Shown one piece after another: positions 11,404-23,842 of a stretch of DNA of 64,000 nucleotides. Made by a program: the position numbers and the translations under genes. Every line of letters begins with the position of its first letter. The first letter of the stretch is position 1. The stretch is taken from NCBI GenBank assembly GCA_032690845.1, contig CM064427.1, positions 3,855,501 through 3,919,500 of the forward strand, given 5' to 3'. Under the pieces are notes generated by a model. It was not told the origin of the DNA, ran no database searches, and saw only the letters and a list, made by a program, of their open reading frames with translations. Source of the DNA: Eleusine coracana subsp. coracana. Taxonomy: Eukaryota > Streptophyta > Magnoliopsida > Poales > Poaceae.

Positions 11404-13902
11404 ATAGTCCTCCACTGCCCGTTCGCTCTGGTCGGCGGGCGGTCCACGAAAAAAAAAAGCCGGGGCCCAGGCTTACGTTTCTCGATCTCGCCGAAAGAAT
11501 GGATGGCTGACCACACTGCGAGAGACCAGAGACCATCAGATGTGAAACGGAGACTCGGCTCACGAGATTAGCCAAAAGAAAAGGGTAAAGATTTGATCCG
11601 ATAAAACGAGCACGGAGTTCAGTTTTCCAGCGACCCGTAACCCTCGTTCAGGGGAGCAGAGGAGACTGGAGAGCCGGCCGCGCACGAGTGATTTTGATTT
11701 TGACGGCCTCCGATGTCGGCCAATTCATCAGTTTGGCGCGCCACGCCGCCACCCCCACCGCGTGGCCCCGGATCTCCGCCGTCCACGTCCGTCGTTCCAG
11801 GTGGTGCAAGTGGCCCCGGCTTCCCCCTGTTCGGAACATGGTCGTTGTCACCGAGATTTGTCGCGGACGCAATAAACCCCATCGTCCGCTGCACCTACCC
11901 TGCCCAGGCGTCTCGAGTAGGCGACGGACACGCAGCTCTGAACGGCCTACTACTAGTTTTAGCAAGTTCGTACAGTGACCCGTTCGCTCCCACTTGCGAG
12001 CGAAAGCCCATGCTTCGCACATTCTTGCTTCTGATTCACTCTCTGATTGGACTATTTTGGACGAAGAAGAATCCCCGGGGGTTTTTCTTCGTCACATGGT
12101 AGCGGCACTAGTAGTCAACCGAGTCATCTTGGAATGAGTTCCGCGGGTGGATTCGTTATTATTTTTGGAAACTACGGGCGGATGGGTTGATGTCCCGGCT
12201 TTGCAAAATTCGAATCGCATCGGCCGGCTCTGCTCTCGCCACCGTTTGGATCCTGACGCACTTCACGGTGCGCGTCACACGAGCGCTCAACCACGACCGA
12301 ATCACCTCGGCTGGGTCGGAGTTACACAGCACACGTCACCCAATGGTTGGTCGTCACTGCGCACGTCGGCGGCACCGGCGCGCCCACCATCCAACCTGGC
12401 AGGGCGGGAACAGTACGGGTCCGCTCCCCGACGCACACGTAGCGGCGCGGGAGCCGCGACATGTGCGCCCGTCTCCGCTCCCCTCTCGCGTCGCCCCACG
12501 CACGCGTCGCCACCCCGTTCGCGCCACGCGCCGGCGCGTCCGAGCTTTGCCTTCGCGCCGATTTGTTTACTCGAGCGAGACGTTCGTGTTCCCGTCCGCG
12601 GAGACGGCTACTGCTGCCGTGCTGGCAATGGATGGCAGGGGCTGCAACGGACGCCCTATCGCGGCGCGGGCTGCCCGGCACCGTGCCGTCTCGCTGTCAC
12701 GCGCCCACGCCCTGGCTGCACGTTTCCGAGGTGCGGTGAGGTGGTGAGTCGGTCCCCGTCGATTCGACTGACCAATGTGGTCATGTGGAAGCGTGGGCGG
12801 AGAAAGTGCGCGTCGACATACAAATCTCACTCCAAAGCGCTTTCTATAGAGCCTTTTTATACCTAAATAAACTAAACACGCGATTATCCCGCCCACATCG
12901 CTGCTACTCGTAAGAGATAAGCGAGAGAAGGCGTCACCTAAACCTTTGTCTCATGTCCGTAGCACTAAGCAACCGAGCGACCAACCAAGATATGGAACCT
13001 CGGAGAGCGAAACATAATGATAGATTACATTGATACTACTAGGTGTCTGCTTAAGCATCTTAGCATCCGACACGTGCCGGACCAAGCGCGCGAAACGTCA
13101 TCACTGTGTTTTCCTGCCCAACTTCGGTTCGCAACTTTGAGAACCCCCAAGCCCATTCATTGTTTACTCCAGTGCGCGACCAAACCATGTCGGCTCCATG
13201 CACCAGCAGTTCAAAAGTACTCCGCGATTAATAAAAAGTCAACACGACCACACCACGCTCCACTCACATGGCCCACTAAAAAAATCATCAGCGTCATTCC
13301 GGGTTAAATTAAAACACGGTACTACCGTGCAATCGCTGTATCAGGCGCTAGATACGGGCGTGTCACGTTTAGCAACGTTTTGTTTACTCTGATAGAGCAT
13401 GTTAGCAACGTTAGCCTAACAGAGATTTTCAAGTCCAAAATCTCGCTGATTTCGACGGCTGAGATCACACCCGGCCGTGCGATACGAACAACGATGGCCG
13501 TATAAGGTCGCGCCGTGTGACTCGTGTCCGTTAAACTGAAAGAACCCAAGGAGAGGCAAAACAGCCAAAGCAGCGGGCGGGCGGCGAGGCGAACCGCGCG
13601 GGGGTCCGACACGAACCTTTTTCGGGAGCGCGAGGAGGGGCACGCGAACTTATCCCGCACGGCCGCACCCCACCGCCCGTTCCCCACCGCCGATTCCGCG
13701 ATTCGGTTCGGGACTTCGGGTGCCGCCGCGAGGGAAGGGAGAGAGACGAGAGAGTGGCAAGCCAAGCGAGCCAGTGCGAAACGGAAACCCCGCGCCGCGA
13801 GAGAATCGCGTCTGATTCTGTTTCGCCCGGGGTGAGGGGAGCGGGGTGGTCGTGCGCGCGGCCGCGGAGGAGGAGGAGGAAGCCCTAGCTAGGTCTTGGA
13901 GG
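11404..13902. other. GC-rich upstream region of the kinase gene
   Basis: About 2.5 kb without a supported gene. GC content rises towards 13.9 kb, and GA-rich stretches such as GGGAGAGAGACGAGAG near 13740 lie just upstream of the kinase start, consistent with a 5' leader. The many ORFs on both strands here are Arg/Pro/Ala-rich and have no domain. Confidence 0.45.
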
Positions 13903-16900
13903 ATGGCGAGCCGGGGTGTGGCGGGGGCGGTCGGAGGCGACCCGAGCAGCCCGAGCGCGCGGAGTTGGGGGGAGGACGACTCGGCGGCGGGGAAGGTGAA
14001 GCTGATGTGCAGCTTCGGCGGCCGGATCGCGCCGCGGCCCGGGGACGGCGCGCTGCGGTACGTGGGCGGCCAGACGCGGCTCATCTCCGTGCCGCGGGCC
14101 GCCTCCTTCGACGAGCTCCTGCGCAAGGTGGAGGCGGTGGACGAGGCGGCGGGCGGTGGGGTCCTCGTCAGGTATCAGCTCCCCGGCGAGGACCTCGACT
14201 CGCTCATCTCCGTCTCCGGCAACGAGGACTACGAGAACATGATGGAGGAGTACGAGAAGCTGGCCGCCGCCGCGCCCGACGGCTCCGCCAAGCTGCGGGT
14301 CTTCCTGTTCCCGGCGTCCGGGAGCGAGGGGTCCGGCGCGCACGGGTCCGGGTCCGGCTCCCACCTCGCCGCTGGAGCCGCCGTCGACGAGCCGGGCCAG
14401 CGGTACATCGACGCCATCAACTGCGTCTCCGCGGAGGCCGTTGCGGCCATGCGCCGGAAGGACAGCGTCGCCAGTGTCGGGTCCTCGGCGCACAATTCCG
14501 AGGCCTCCGAGTACAGTGGCCTCGCCGAAGGTATGTCGCCGCGGTCGGGGCCGCCACCCCCTTCAGTTCCATCCGACTTTTCGTATTCTGGTGGAGCCCA
14601 TTACCATAACGCCTTCCCGGAGTCTGTGGGGTTCAGTGCTGTCGCAGTGTCGTCGGCTCCGGCAATGGGCATCCCCGCGCAGACTCCCATATTGGTTAGG
14701 ACAGAGCCATCACCACTTCAGCCTCAGCCAGTAGCCACGGCTTATGCGACATCGCATCAGCCGCCTCAAGTTGCTTCATATGTGCCGCAGCAGCAGCAGC
14801 AGCCTCAAGTTACCACTTATGTGCAGCAGCAACAGCCTCAGGTTGCCTCTTATGTGCAGCAGATTCCTCAGTCGTACATTGATCCACAGCAAGTCCAGTA
14901 CATCAACGCACAACAACTCAATGTGCGTGGTGTTCCCCAATCTGTCAATTATGTGCCTGTGCAAATGAGCCAGTATGTGCCCAGCATTCCGGTGACCAAT
15001 TCTATGGCGACTACTATCGCTCAAGTTGGTACCATGAGGCCTGTATCTGCAGGTGCAGAACCTGTTCTGGACAGCATGCATTTCGCAAGGCCAGTGCAAA
15101 CTCCGATTGATCCAAACTACCGGGTGCTGCAGGCACCAATGTCGCAGCTTCCTCCTATGCCTTCAGTGCATTTGCAGACAAGTGAGACACAGGGATATGG
15201 TGTTCAACCAGTGCTGACAAGCACAATGAGCACGCCAGGGGTGACGAACTCGGGGGTGATTCCTATGGTGGTTAGCTCGTCCACTGTTCCACCATTGAGG
15301 TATGATGACTGCACAATGTGCCAGAAAGCATTGCCACACGCCCATTCAGATAACTTGATCCAGGAGCATGGAATGCCTCGAGCAATGAGCAACCCTGAGG
15401 CTGCTCCAGTGTTTTACAGCCTGCATCAGGATACTGCATCCAACAAATCTAGTCCAAGTGCAAATTCAGGAGCTACGGGAAATTATGTGGCAGAACCAAG
15501 ATCTGAGAACACAGTAGGGATGGCACAATTTGAGCCGACGCTTCCTGCTAGAACACCTGTAGTCCAGGCAACAGCCTCTCCAGATGCAGGTGTGCTGGTT
15601 CAAGCCCCCATGGTTACTTTACCTGTTTCAACTGCACCTGCTCAAAATGTAGTATTTGTGGGTCATCCTCCACAGTCAAGGGCAGATGATTCTTTCAGGT
15701 ACCAGCAGCAACCATACTCTTATAGCATGCAACCACCACAAGGGATTGATGCCAGCACATATCAGAATTCGAATAATCCAGTAGCAGAGCCACTTAAAGA
15801 ATATGCTCGTGATCTTCCTCATGATTATACCAGAGCTATTGATGCCCATATGCAAGCAGTTCACTTGGGACCTATTGCCCCTCCAGAAGCTGGTGTGCAA
15901 GGAAAGCCAGCTAGTCCTCACGGTGCTATTGACGATGGGAAAGTTGAGATGCCACCTGTGAATATTGATGGTATCTACAAATCTCAAGCTGGAGGGTATC
16001 ATATGGGGATTACAAATGCATTTACAGCTCCTGCTTTGATCCAAGAGGACAGCCTTGCGATTCACAATATACAACCCCCTTCTGCTTTTGATGTTGGTGC
16101 ACGGAATGTTCATTCTGACGTAAACCAGCATCCACTCAATGTGCCTGTTCCAAACAACCTTAGAGTACCTGTTGAGCCACCTGTTCCCAATGAAAGATTT
16201 CCTGTAAGACCACCATACCCTGGAGCTCAGGTTCCTGCTGGGCCGCCTCCGCAGCATCCTAGGGAAATGTCGAATCACTTGGTTTCTGCTCCCCCTAATG
16301 GCAGCAGTAAATTCCCATTACAGGCTGCTACTGGCATTGATCAGGTAGAAGGTACACGGGAACCAGCTTACACAGGTTCACTTTTCTCGAACCAGGATCC
16401 TTGGACTGCAGTAGGAAATGCTTCTATAATGCCTCCAAGACCGAATAAGCTGGCCAAGGAACCCGTTATTGCAGGCGATCAGTATGTAGATGGCCGAATG
16501 GCTGACATCAACAGTTCAAATACTGCCACACTCTTAGAAGAGGGCAATCTTTCACACATTCGGGGCCCCAGTTTTAAGGATATCCACACAGTCAAACCAA
16601 ACAAAGGTTGGTATACTCTTTTCTTGTGCAGAATTCGGGTAATAATACCATCATATCATATCCAAATCATAATGGACTGACTAAGCAATGACTGCCCTGA
16701 CCTCTTTTCCTTGTTTTTCATCTATTAGGATTTGGAGAAGAAAATATCAAGCAACAACTACAGGCTGTTGCTGAAGGGGTGGCAGCATCAGTTCTTCAGT
16801 CACCCTTTCCTGAAAAACCAGCTGTGTTTTTTGGAGATCATGGAGATTCACATGGAGCATTAGTTGATGCGAAAGTTCAGGTTGGAAATATTTCTTTCTT

Positions 16901-19131
16901 TGCCACCAAAGTTATTTTTTCTGTGGTTGGTCGTAATGTTTTGCTTTAACCTTGAATTCAGGATGAGGGAAAAAATCAGTTTGACAAAACAAGCCAAGGA
17001 GTTCAAGTTTTAGATGACATTGAGAATCTTCAGGTTTTTGTCAAGATACTTTTTTTCTTTTTAAAATACTCTTTCCCATTGCAGCTTCAACTGCATCATT
17101 CTTTTTTCCACTTTGTTAATTGCAGATAATAAAGAACAGTGATCTTGAAGAATTGCGTGAACTGGGTTCTGGGACCTTTGGTACTGTTTACCATGGAAAA
17201 TGGAGAGGAACTGATGTTGCTATTAAGAGAATCAATGATCGATGCTTTGCTGGGAAGGCATCTGAGCAAGAACGCATGGTATGTAGTTAATTTACTGGTT
17301 TCCCCCCTTTATTTGAGCACACCATGTTCTAAACTTTCCTTCTGTTTTTAGAGGACAGATTTCTGGAATGAAGCTGGGAAACTTGCATCTTTGCACCATC
17401 CAAATGTTGTAGCCTTTTATGGTGTTGTTGTAGATGGGCCAGGTGGATCTGTTGCAACAGTAACTGAATACATGGCTAATGGTTCACTTCGACAAGCATT
17501 GCAAAGAAATGAAAAGTATAATACTCGACTCTGCGCCAGAATTTGATGCCTTCATTTGGAATCACTTCTAATTCTATTTTGTTCTGCACCAGGATATTTG
17601 ATCGGCGTAGGCGATTATTAATTGCAATGGATGTTGCATTTGGTATGGAATATCTGCATGGTAAGAATATCGTGCATTTCGATTTGAAGAGTGATAATCT
17701 GCTTATCAACCTAAGAGACCCGCAACGCCCTATATGCAAGGTATGTATCTTCTTACCAACAAACCCGTTCCTCTCCTGCTTCCATGTTTTTTCAGTTTAT
17801 GCAAGTACAGAAAATAAACAAGAAAACCCTAATAACTCATGTCATGCAACTATTTGTGTTGTTCTCTAGCTTCTGTAGCAAAGCTATGGGTTTATACCTG
17901 GTACATAAAAAAGTGAACTCAGTTTAACCAAGGAAATTTTGTCCTTGTTTGGGCCAGCATCGGGTCTTGAAACAAATCTACACAAGAGTGCTATTATTCC
18001 TATCAGCTGTGACGAATAGGTGGTAAGCATGGTGGATACCACATTAGAATGCCCTTTCAAAGAATTTCCTTGCACTTATCTGTCTTATCAAATAAAAAGT
18101 TGAGACAAGCTGACTTAATGCCATGGATGGAAAAGGTAGCGGATAAACTTCTGGGGTGGAAAGCGTCACTCATGAATATGGCAGGTCGAGCTGCCATGGT
18201 TCACTTTGTTTTGTCTGCTGTACTCTTATATCTTTTGGTCGCCATCAACACACCTAAATGGTTCACTAAAGCTCATGCTGTTATTTGGGCTTTTCTCCTA
18301 ATGGACATTCTTTGTTTCTGTGTTACTTGTTTATGATTGAAAATGCATTTGGTATTTAACAATCTTAGCTTTGAAGTGACAAAGAGATCAGGTCATGGTT
18401 GGTGTGAGTGTTTCTTTGAGGACTATAGTATATCTTGACTTCTGATAGCAAGACTGTAATGCTTTTACCAAACAAACAGAAACTTAGACATCTCTAAACT
18501 TCATGGTTGCATTCTAGTATGAGAGCCTTCAGTTTCATAGTAACGGTCATACTTTTGTAGGTTGGTGATTTGGGTTTATCAAAGGTTAAATGCCAAACAC
18601 TGATCTCTGGTGGAGTGCGAGGGACACTTCCTTGGATGGCTCCTGAGCTTTTAAATGGCAGCAGCAGCCTTGTTTCTGAAAAGGTCAGTCCTGATGCACA
18701 CACTCCTTTTCTTTGATCTGCCTCTGGACAAGTAGGGTTCCCTTTTCCTCTAACCTTCATATGCTTTGGGTGTAGGTCGATGTTTTCTCATTCGGAATTG
18801 TGATGTGGGAGCTACTTACCGGTGAGGAGCCATACGCAGAGTTGCACTATGGTGCCATTATAGGTATGCTAACCAGTTAATACTGTTGTTATAACCTTTT
18901 GGTTAAATCCATATCATTCTTATCCCTGAACGTTTCTTCCAAATTCATTCAGGTGGGATCGTTAATAACACACTGCGACCCCCCGTGCCTGAGTCCTGCG
19001 ATCCCCAGTGGAGGTCGTTGATGGAGCAGTGCTGGTCATCCGAACCATCTGAAAGGCCGAGCTTCACACAGATCGGCCAGAGACTGCGGGCCATGGTGGC
19101 TTCTCCTACAAAGGTGCAGCAACAGAAATAG
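13903..19131 (+). CDS. PB1-domain Raf-like (MAPKKK-type) protein kinase
   Basis: Nine exons (13903-16606, 16729-16880, 16962-17033, 17126-17278, 17352-17515, 17593-17740, 18561-18683, 18776-18863, 18953-19131) splice in frame to 1260 residues. Residues ~31-120 form a PB1 domain (KVKLMCSFGGRIAPRP ... GNEDYENMMEEYE), a dimerisation fold. A long Gln/Pro-rich middle follows, with a small C-x2-C ... H-x-H cluster (DDCTMCQKALPHAH). The kinase domain fills ~983-1250: glycine loop GSGTFGTVYHG, VAIK (Lys ~1010), catalytic loop HFDLKSDN, DLG in place of DFG, GTLPWMAPE, and DVFSFGIVMWELLTGEEPY. HFD and DLG are, from memory of the family, usual for plant PB1-Raf kinases (B4 group), which act in osmotic and hypoxia signalling. 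Start at 13903 is the first ATG in frame before PB1. Intron 6 (820 bases) holds a LINE fragment. Confidence 0.93.
17940..18340 (+). mobile_element. L1-type LINE fragment within kinase intron 6
   Basis: Broken reading frames on the plus strand show L1 reverse-transcriptase palm/thumb sequence: GPASGLETNLHKSAIIPI, then LRQADLMPWMEKVADKLLGW, then MNMAGRAAMVHFVLSAV. These match the plant LINE pattern FGxxSGLxxNxxKS ... LPxWKxKLLNxAGRxxLVxSVL. Stops and frameshifts interrupt it and no ends are recognisable. It is a short, dead fragment that makes this intron far longer than the other introns of the gene. Confidence 0.7.
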
Positions 19132-19779
19132 ACGTGTTCTTCTGTCCAACAGCCGTCTCTTCTGCCACCTGAGAGGTGTCATGGCTAGCTGGCTTTTGTA
19201 CATGACTAAAGTTAAAAGATAAGATAACATGGCATGCTTATGGCGTGGGTGAGTGTCTGATGCTTCCGGTCTTGCTTTTCTTATGGCAAATGTAATAGTT
19301 GTCTGTGAGCATGTACATGAGGTATTATTATAGCAAAGGTTGGTGAATCTCTGATGTTCGTATCCACTGCTGTCTTGCTTCCTGATTCTATGCCGATGCC
19401 TCGAAAAAAAAACGTGTAGCTTGAGCCTCGCTCTCGTTTGGTTGGATGAAGCTTCAGTGCTATATCCCGGCAGAAATTTGTAGATTTCTGTTGTGTTCCT
19501 GTATGCTGAATAGTCCTACCGTGTTTGTAATCTTGAAGTGGAATACCCAAGTGATGCATGCGCAAAAGACAAAACGTGTGATGTGATGCTTCTGGTTGAG
19601 TCCGATGGAACGTGTTTAGGACACGACGCAATGCCGTGCAAGCTCTGCTAAGAGGAGAAAGACAGGATCCTGAAACAACAATCATTATTTCACAGGGATA
19701 ACACAGATAATTGCATACATACTGAAGTCCCATTTAAATTTGATAATGCATGAACATGAAAAAAAAAAGTAAAATCATT
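19132..19779. other. Kinase 3' flank
   Basis: Probable 3' untranslated region followed by intergenic sequence. A short antisense ORF at 19281-19733 has no recognisable domain. No element ends were seen. Confidence 0.45.
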
Positions 19780-20230
19780 CATTTTTTTAGAATGTAGGCC
19801 CTAGGCCCTGCTTTTTATAGAAAGCAAAAGAAACAGTGTTTTGTTGTTTTGTTCGGGTCTCCAGCTGACATGAAAGCACAGAGTATCAGCACACGGGCTG
19901 TTGACACACGATTACATCTTAGCACCTACTAGCTCTAGAATCATAAGCAAAAGACCGCTCTGCCAAAAGAGCAAGGCAGAGAGAACAAAAACTAGATTAT
20001 CCTACTCCGGTACTGGGGATAGCGTTGTTGGTCTCTATCATCTTCTTCCTTGTGCTTGAGATTACTTCAGCAAGCTTATCCTGTTCTTCTCCCTTGCTAA
20101 GTACACTCCATCTCTGCAACATAGAAACTGTCTTGTAAGCAATCTCAGCAGGGTTTGATGGTATTTGGTTGCGAAAGATCAGATTGTTTCTTGAGGTCCA
20201 GAGGGACCAAGTGATTGCTATAAGACAAAT
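19780..20230 (-). mobile_element. 3' end fragment of an L1-type LINE
   Basis: The minus strand at about 20225-20010 reads as a LINE C-terminal tail, including WSLWTSRNNLIFRNQ and VSMLQRWSVLSK, the segment that follows the zinc-finger of plant L1 reverse transcriptases. The sequence then runs into a non-coding tail ending near a T-rich block at 19780-19790, as expected for the A-rich 3' end of an antisense LINE. Nothing of the reverse transcriptase core remains. Confidence 0.6.
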
Positions 20231-20453
20231 CTAGTTATAAAAATCATTCATTTTTATAACTTGTTTTTAACTAGATAGAAATTGTAACTTATCAATCATG
20301 CTTTGTAATTCAGAAAATATATATTTAAAGCAAGATAAATTGCTAATCAAGGAAAATATTACAGCAAAAACAAACAAAAAAAAATAGTGCAGCAAGGATA
20401 ATTCAAAGCTACTAAGAAAGTAACTAACTAGTGCAGCACATACTTGCCAAGTA
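20231..20453. other. AT-rich intergenic spacer
   Basis: No feature recognised between the LINE tail and the Stowaway element. Confidence 0.4.
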
Positions 20454-20594
20454 CTCCCTCCGTCCCATAATAATTGACATTTTAGCTCTATATCAGGTTC
20501 ATATATATCAGGTTCATAGAAGATGCTATGAATCTAGACAACCTGGACACCAAAAAACAGAGCCAGAATGACAAATAAACTGGGACGGAGGGGT
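20454..20594. mobile_element. Stowaway MITE with well-preserved termini
   Basis: The left end CTCCCTCCGTCCCATAATAA and right end ...CTGGGACGGAGGGGT form terminal inverted repeats, flanked by TA (20452-20453 and 20595-20596). This is the classic grass Stowaway terminus and size (141 bp). It lies in the region downstream of the F-box gene, possibly inside its 3' untranslated region. Confidence 0.85.
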
Positions 20595-20962
20595 TATTAC
20601 AGTACTAGACAAATTAGAAGATGGCTGCACAAGCAGGAAAGAAACTACTACGAAATACTGAAAGGAGATACATTTTCAAGCTGCTCAAATACAATACTGC
20701 TGATCGATACAATGGTTAAAATTTTGATGATAAAGACACAAAATTCTAGTAACACACAACAACATGAGAGAGAACTATATGATAATCCTACTTATCAAAC
20801 ACAAGATGGGAGGACACTGACATGTTGAAGGCTGCACTCATATATTAGACACAACTGATAATGGAATAGACATCAAGCATAACAATGCCTGATAGTTCGC
20901 TCAATCACGTGAAAATGGGAAAATTAGGCAATATGAAATGACAATGCAGATACCTGAAAATC

Positions 20963-22661
20963 CTAATTGTTGCAGTGTACTATCGGGCCCCCAGGACGCC
21001 CTGCTGCCACCCACGCAGCACACCTATAGTCATTAATGTTAACACCAACAGGAAATGGTATAGTTGATGAAACATGACCTGTGCTGATATCGATCACAAG
21101 TAGCTCCCCTTCTCTATGATTACCATCATCATTTAGCACATAGATAGTGTTGCTACACTGAATGCGAGATCCCAAAACAGCTGGAAGAGCAAATGCTTGG
21201 TTAGCCCCAAGGTACAAGGCATAGTTACCAATGCTGTTAGTGGGAAGCAGACTGTAGCCATCATCTTGTTCGAGTTGAAACACAGCAGCCTTCACAGCAT
21301 GATCACAAGTGCGGGAAACCAGGCATACGTAAACTCTCTCTGAGCATTTGAAGACATGCCTACCGTTATTTTCCCAGACAACCTCATCAGCATCAGCAGG
21401 GGTGGGCACCAGTAGAACACTAACTGCATGGCCGGGTGGACCTCCAAGCTCATCAATAAATAAAAGGTTCATCTGAGTTATTCCAATTAGATGGACACCT
21501 GCCTTGAAGATAACTGACTTCATGCTATAACCAGTTGCGCTTGGGTAACGCATCCACATGGGCTGAGCAGCAACATCCAAATCAAGGGCCTCAAAGTGAA
21601 GCTCACAATTCCAATTCAGATGATCGCTGGATATTGCAGCAAATGACTGAAATGCATTCTCATTGAAGAAATATCCTGCCGGGGTCATATCATCCAGTTC
21701 CAGCTCAGACAGTGCCACTTCCTCACCACAGATAATACAGAACAATGAGACATTGGACGTCCCAAGCAACCCATGTGTTGCACCCCAGAACGAAGCATGA
21801 AGTGGGGGAGGTGAAAACCAAGGAAGACGTACAATCTCTGGCTGACCAACACCTGCAGTATGCTTCAATTGAAGTCCATTAAATTTTTGTTCAATGTCAG
21901 CATCATCAGGTCGGCATAAGACTAGCCATGGGCCAAAGGGGGGTGGAACCCCAGCCATCCACTGCTTACAGACTGATCTGGTGCTTCTTATCTCTTGAAG
22001 TGTAGGTGCCATTCTGCTCACAATTTCCCAAACAACATCACTAGGCAAAGCAGCAGGTACACGGTCCAGAGACAAAGGTGCAGGTAGAGGCCCGAGGCCC
22101 AGGACATTGAGAAGGCTGGCCGTTGCGATAGCACCTTGATACAGACAGTTGATGACCAGATCAACGCTCCCACCGATGATGTTGAAAGGTAACGTGGCAA
22201 GTATCCAAGCAAGACGGCTACTCAGGCTTACAAGAGCAGACGCCCCCATGGGAGAAGCCGGGGCGAGCTCAGCGGAGGTGGCCTCTGAAGTAGTACACCC
22301 CATGGCGCCAGGCAGATGGATACCAGATGCTGCACCGAGCTCAAAGACGCCTGGCAGGAGAGCCTTCCCCGAGAAGAAAGCAAGTGCACGCTCAACATCC
22401 CAGTTGGCGCGGATCAAAATAGATGCGCACTGGGGGAGGCTTTGGATACCAGTAGTAAACTGAAACCTGAGTAGCGTTTGTAGAGGTTCCGCGGGCGCGG
22501 GGCCGACGGGCGGGCGGCGCCGGCGCGGGGAGGACCAACGCGGCCGGGACGCTTGGCGGAAGAGAAGAAGACGATCCCGCAACGCGCTCCAGATCTTTCT
22601 CCCAGTTCACAATTTCGTCGACCCCGTCACCGGAATCGGAAAAGGGGCCCTGGCCGGACAT
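20963..22661 (-). CDS. F-box protein with N-terminal UBA-like segment (frame break near start)
   Basis: The minus strand holds a 539-codon open frame ending at 20963. A UBA/TAP-C-like helical segment (QCASILIRANWDVERALAFF) comes first, then an F-box (LPSDVVWEIVSRM ... RSVCKQW, about 22050-21960), then a ~350-residue C-terminal region. F-box proteins recruit substrates to SCF ubiquitin ligases through SKP1. That frame has no ATG upstream of the UBA segment and is closed by a TGA further up. The only good start, MSGQGPFSDSGDG at 22661, is in another frame that runs to about 22392. A join needs either a frameshift around 22430-22500 or a mini-intron (a CAG/GTTTCAG donor and CCCCCAG acceptor fit in phase but enclose only 38 bases). 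So the gene is a frameshifted allele, a sequencing error, or has an unusual 5' structure. The C-terminal region is not assigned to a known family. Confidence 0.75.
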
Positions 22662-23591
22662 GTCGGCTAGGGCGGCGGAGAGGCGGCGGGTGAGAGGGGT
22701 GCGGCGGAGAGGCGGCGAATGGGAGGAAGTGGATGGAGGGGGGAGGTTAGGGTTTGGGGAAGGGCATGGGGAGAGCCGTAGAGGTAAACCGTAAACGTAA
22801 ACCGAGCAGGCCGAAGTGAGGTCATAAATAACTTGATAGTTAACATAATATAATAATATATATATTTATAAAATTTATTATACATATAATTCTTACTCTT
22901 ATAAAAAAATATTGAACTAAAATTTTTAGTAAGTTTATTTTTTCGGGCCTCACAGGTGAGAGAAAAAGTTCACACCCGCTCCGTGACTGTGCGGGGCGGG
23001 TGCGGGTGAGTGCATGTATTTGGAGGCCACTTGTTGGTTGTTCGACCAATACAAATGAATCTTGATTATATATGTATACTAGTAAAATGTCCGTGTGTTG
23101 TTATGGGCTTAAAATGATAATATTTTTATAAACTATTTGTAAACTTCTACTATACTTGTCTGACTCATTTTCAATAGCAACATAGGACAGTTAGCCACTG
23201 ATACACATGCAGTTATATCACGGGCAAAGAGAGGTGGATGTCAACATAGACGCACAAAGCAAGACAGGCAGTCGTCGACGCGTGCAGCCACAATGAGGGC
23301 TAGCGGCATCGTGGAGTGATTACCCACTAAGAGAATATTCGTCAAACATGTATGTAAAACTCCAGATGTTTCATCGGCGGTCGACGAAGCATGACGACGC
23401 ACCAACCGGATTTCATATACACCGCGTGCGTGTCCACCATATCTACCGCACGCGCGCGGTTTAAGTGACCAACGGTGAGGGGAGGTGGCGGCGGGCCTGG
23501 TGGCAGAGTGCGGTGTTGATGCGTGCGCTACGGCGGTGAGGGTGCCACCATAGGTTGTTATCGCCGATAGTTAGGGAAGGTGGGTTGTATC
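22662..23591. other. F-box gene upstream region and intergenic DNA
   Basis: The first ~150 bases left of the start codon are GC-rich, fitting a 5' leader; beyond that lies AT-rich DNA. A motif at about 23078-23098, CTAGTAAAATGTCCGTGTG, resembles an ACTAGTAAA...GCCCGTGCGTTGC sequence common at the ends of plant repeats, but no element could be delimited. Confidence 0.4.
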
Positions 23592-23680
23592 TCAAATCCT
23601 TGAATTATTTCTACAGTAGATTTGCTGGATTTGCTGATGTGGCATGATGACTAGGATCCAACAGGACAATCTGATGTGGT

Positions 23681-23842
23681 CTTCTTTTCTCTTTCCTCCC
23701 CTGGTCCCCATCCCTATCCCCAACCTCCTCTCCTAAAATCCATGGCTAAATTCCTCATCTCTACCTCCTCTTTTCTCTTTCCTCTCCTGGTCCCCGTCCC
23801 TATCCCCAACCTCCTCTCTGGCTAAATTCCTCATCCCTACCT
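23681..23842 (+). repeat. Tandem duplication of a ~80-bp pyrimidine-rich unit
   Basis: TCTTTTCTCTTTCCTC followed by CTGGTCCCC-TCCCTATCCCCAACCTCCTCTC and GGCTAAATTCCTCATC occurs twice in direct order (23681-23762 and 23769-23842), the second copy with a short deletion. It lies just inside the left inverted repeat of the MULE. Confidence 0.7.

Noticed and set aside
13885..14609. Long ORFs in other frames over kinase exon 1
   Set aside because: They overlap the PB1-coding frame in GC-rich DNA; only the PB1 frame has domain content and splices to the kinase.
17126..18683. HFD and DLG in the kinase as signs of a pseudokinase
   Set aside because: The Lys, catalytic Asp and metal-binding Asp are present; HFDLK and DLGLSK are, as far as I recall, usual in this plant kinase group.
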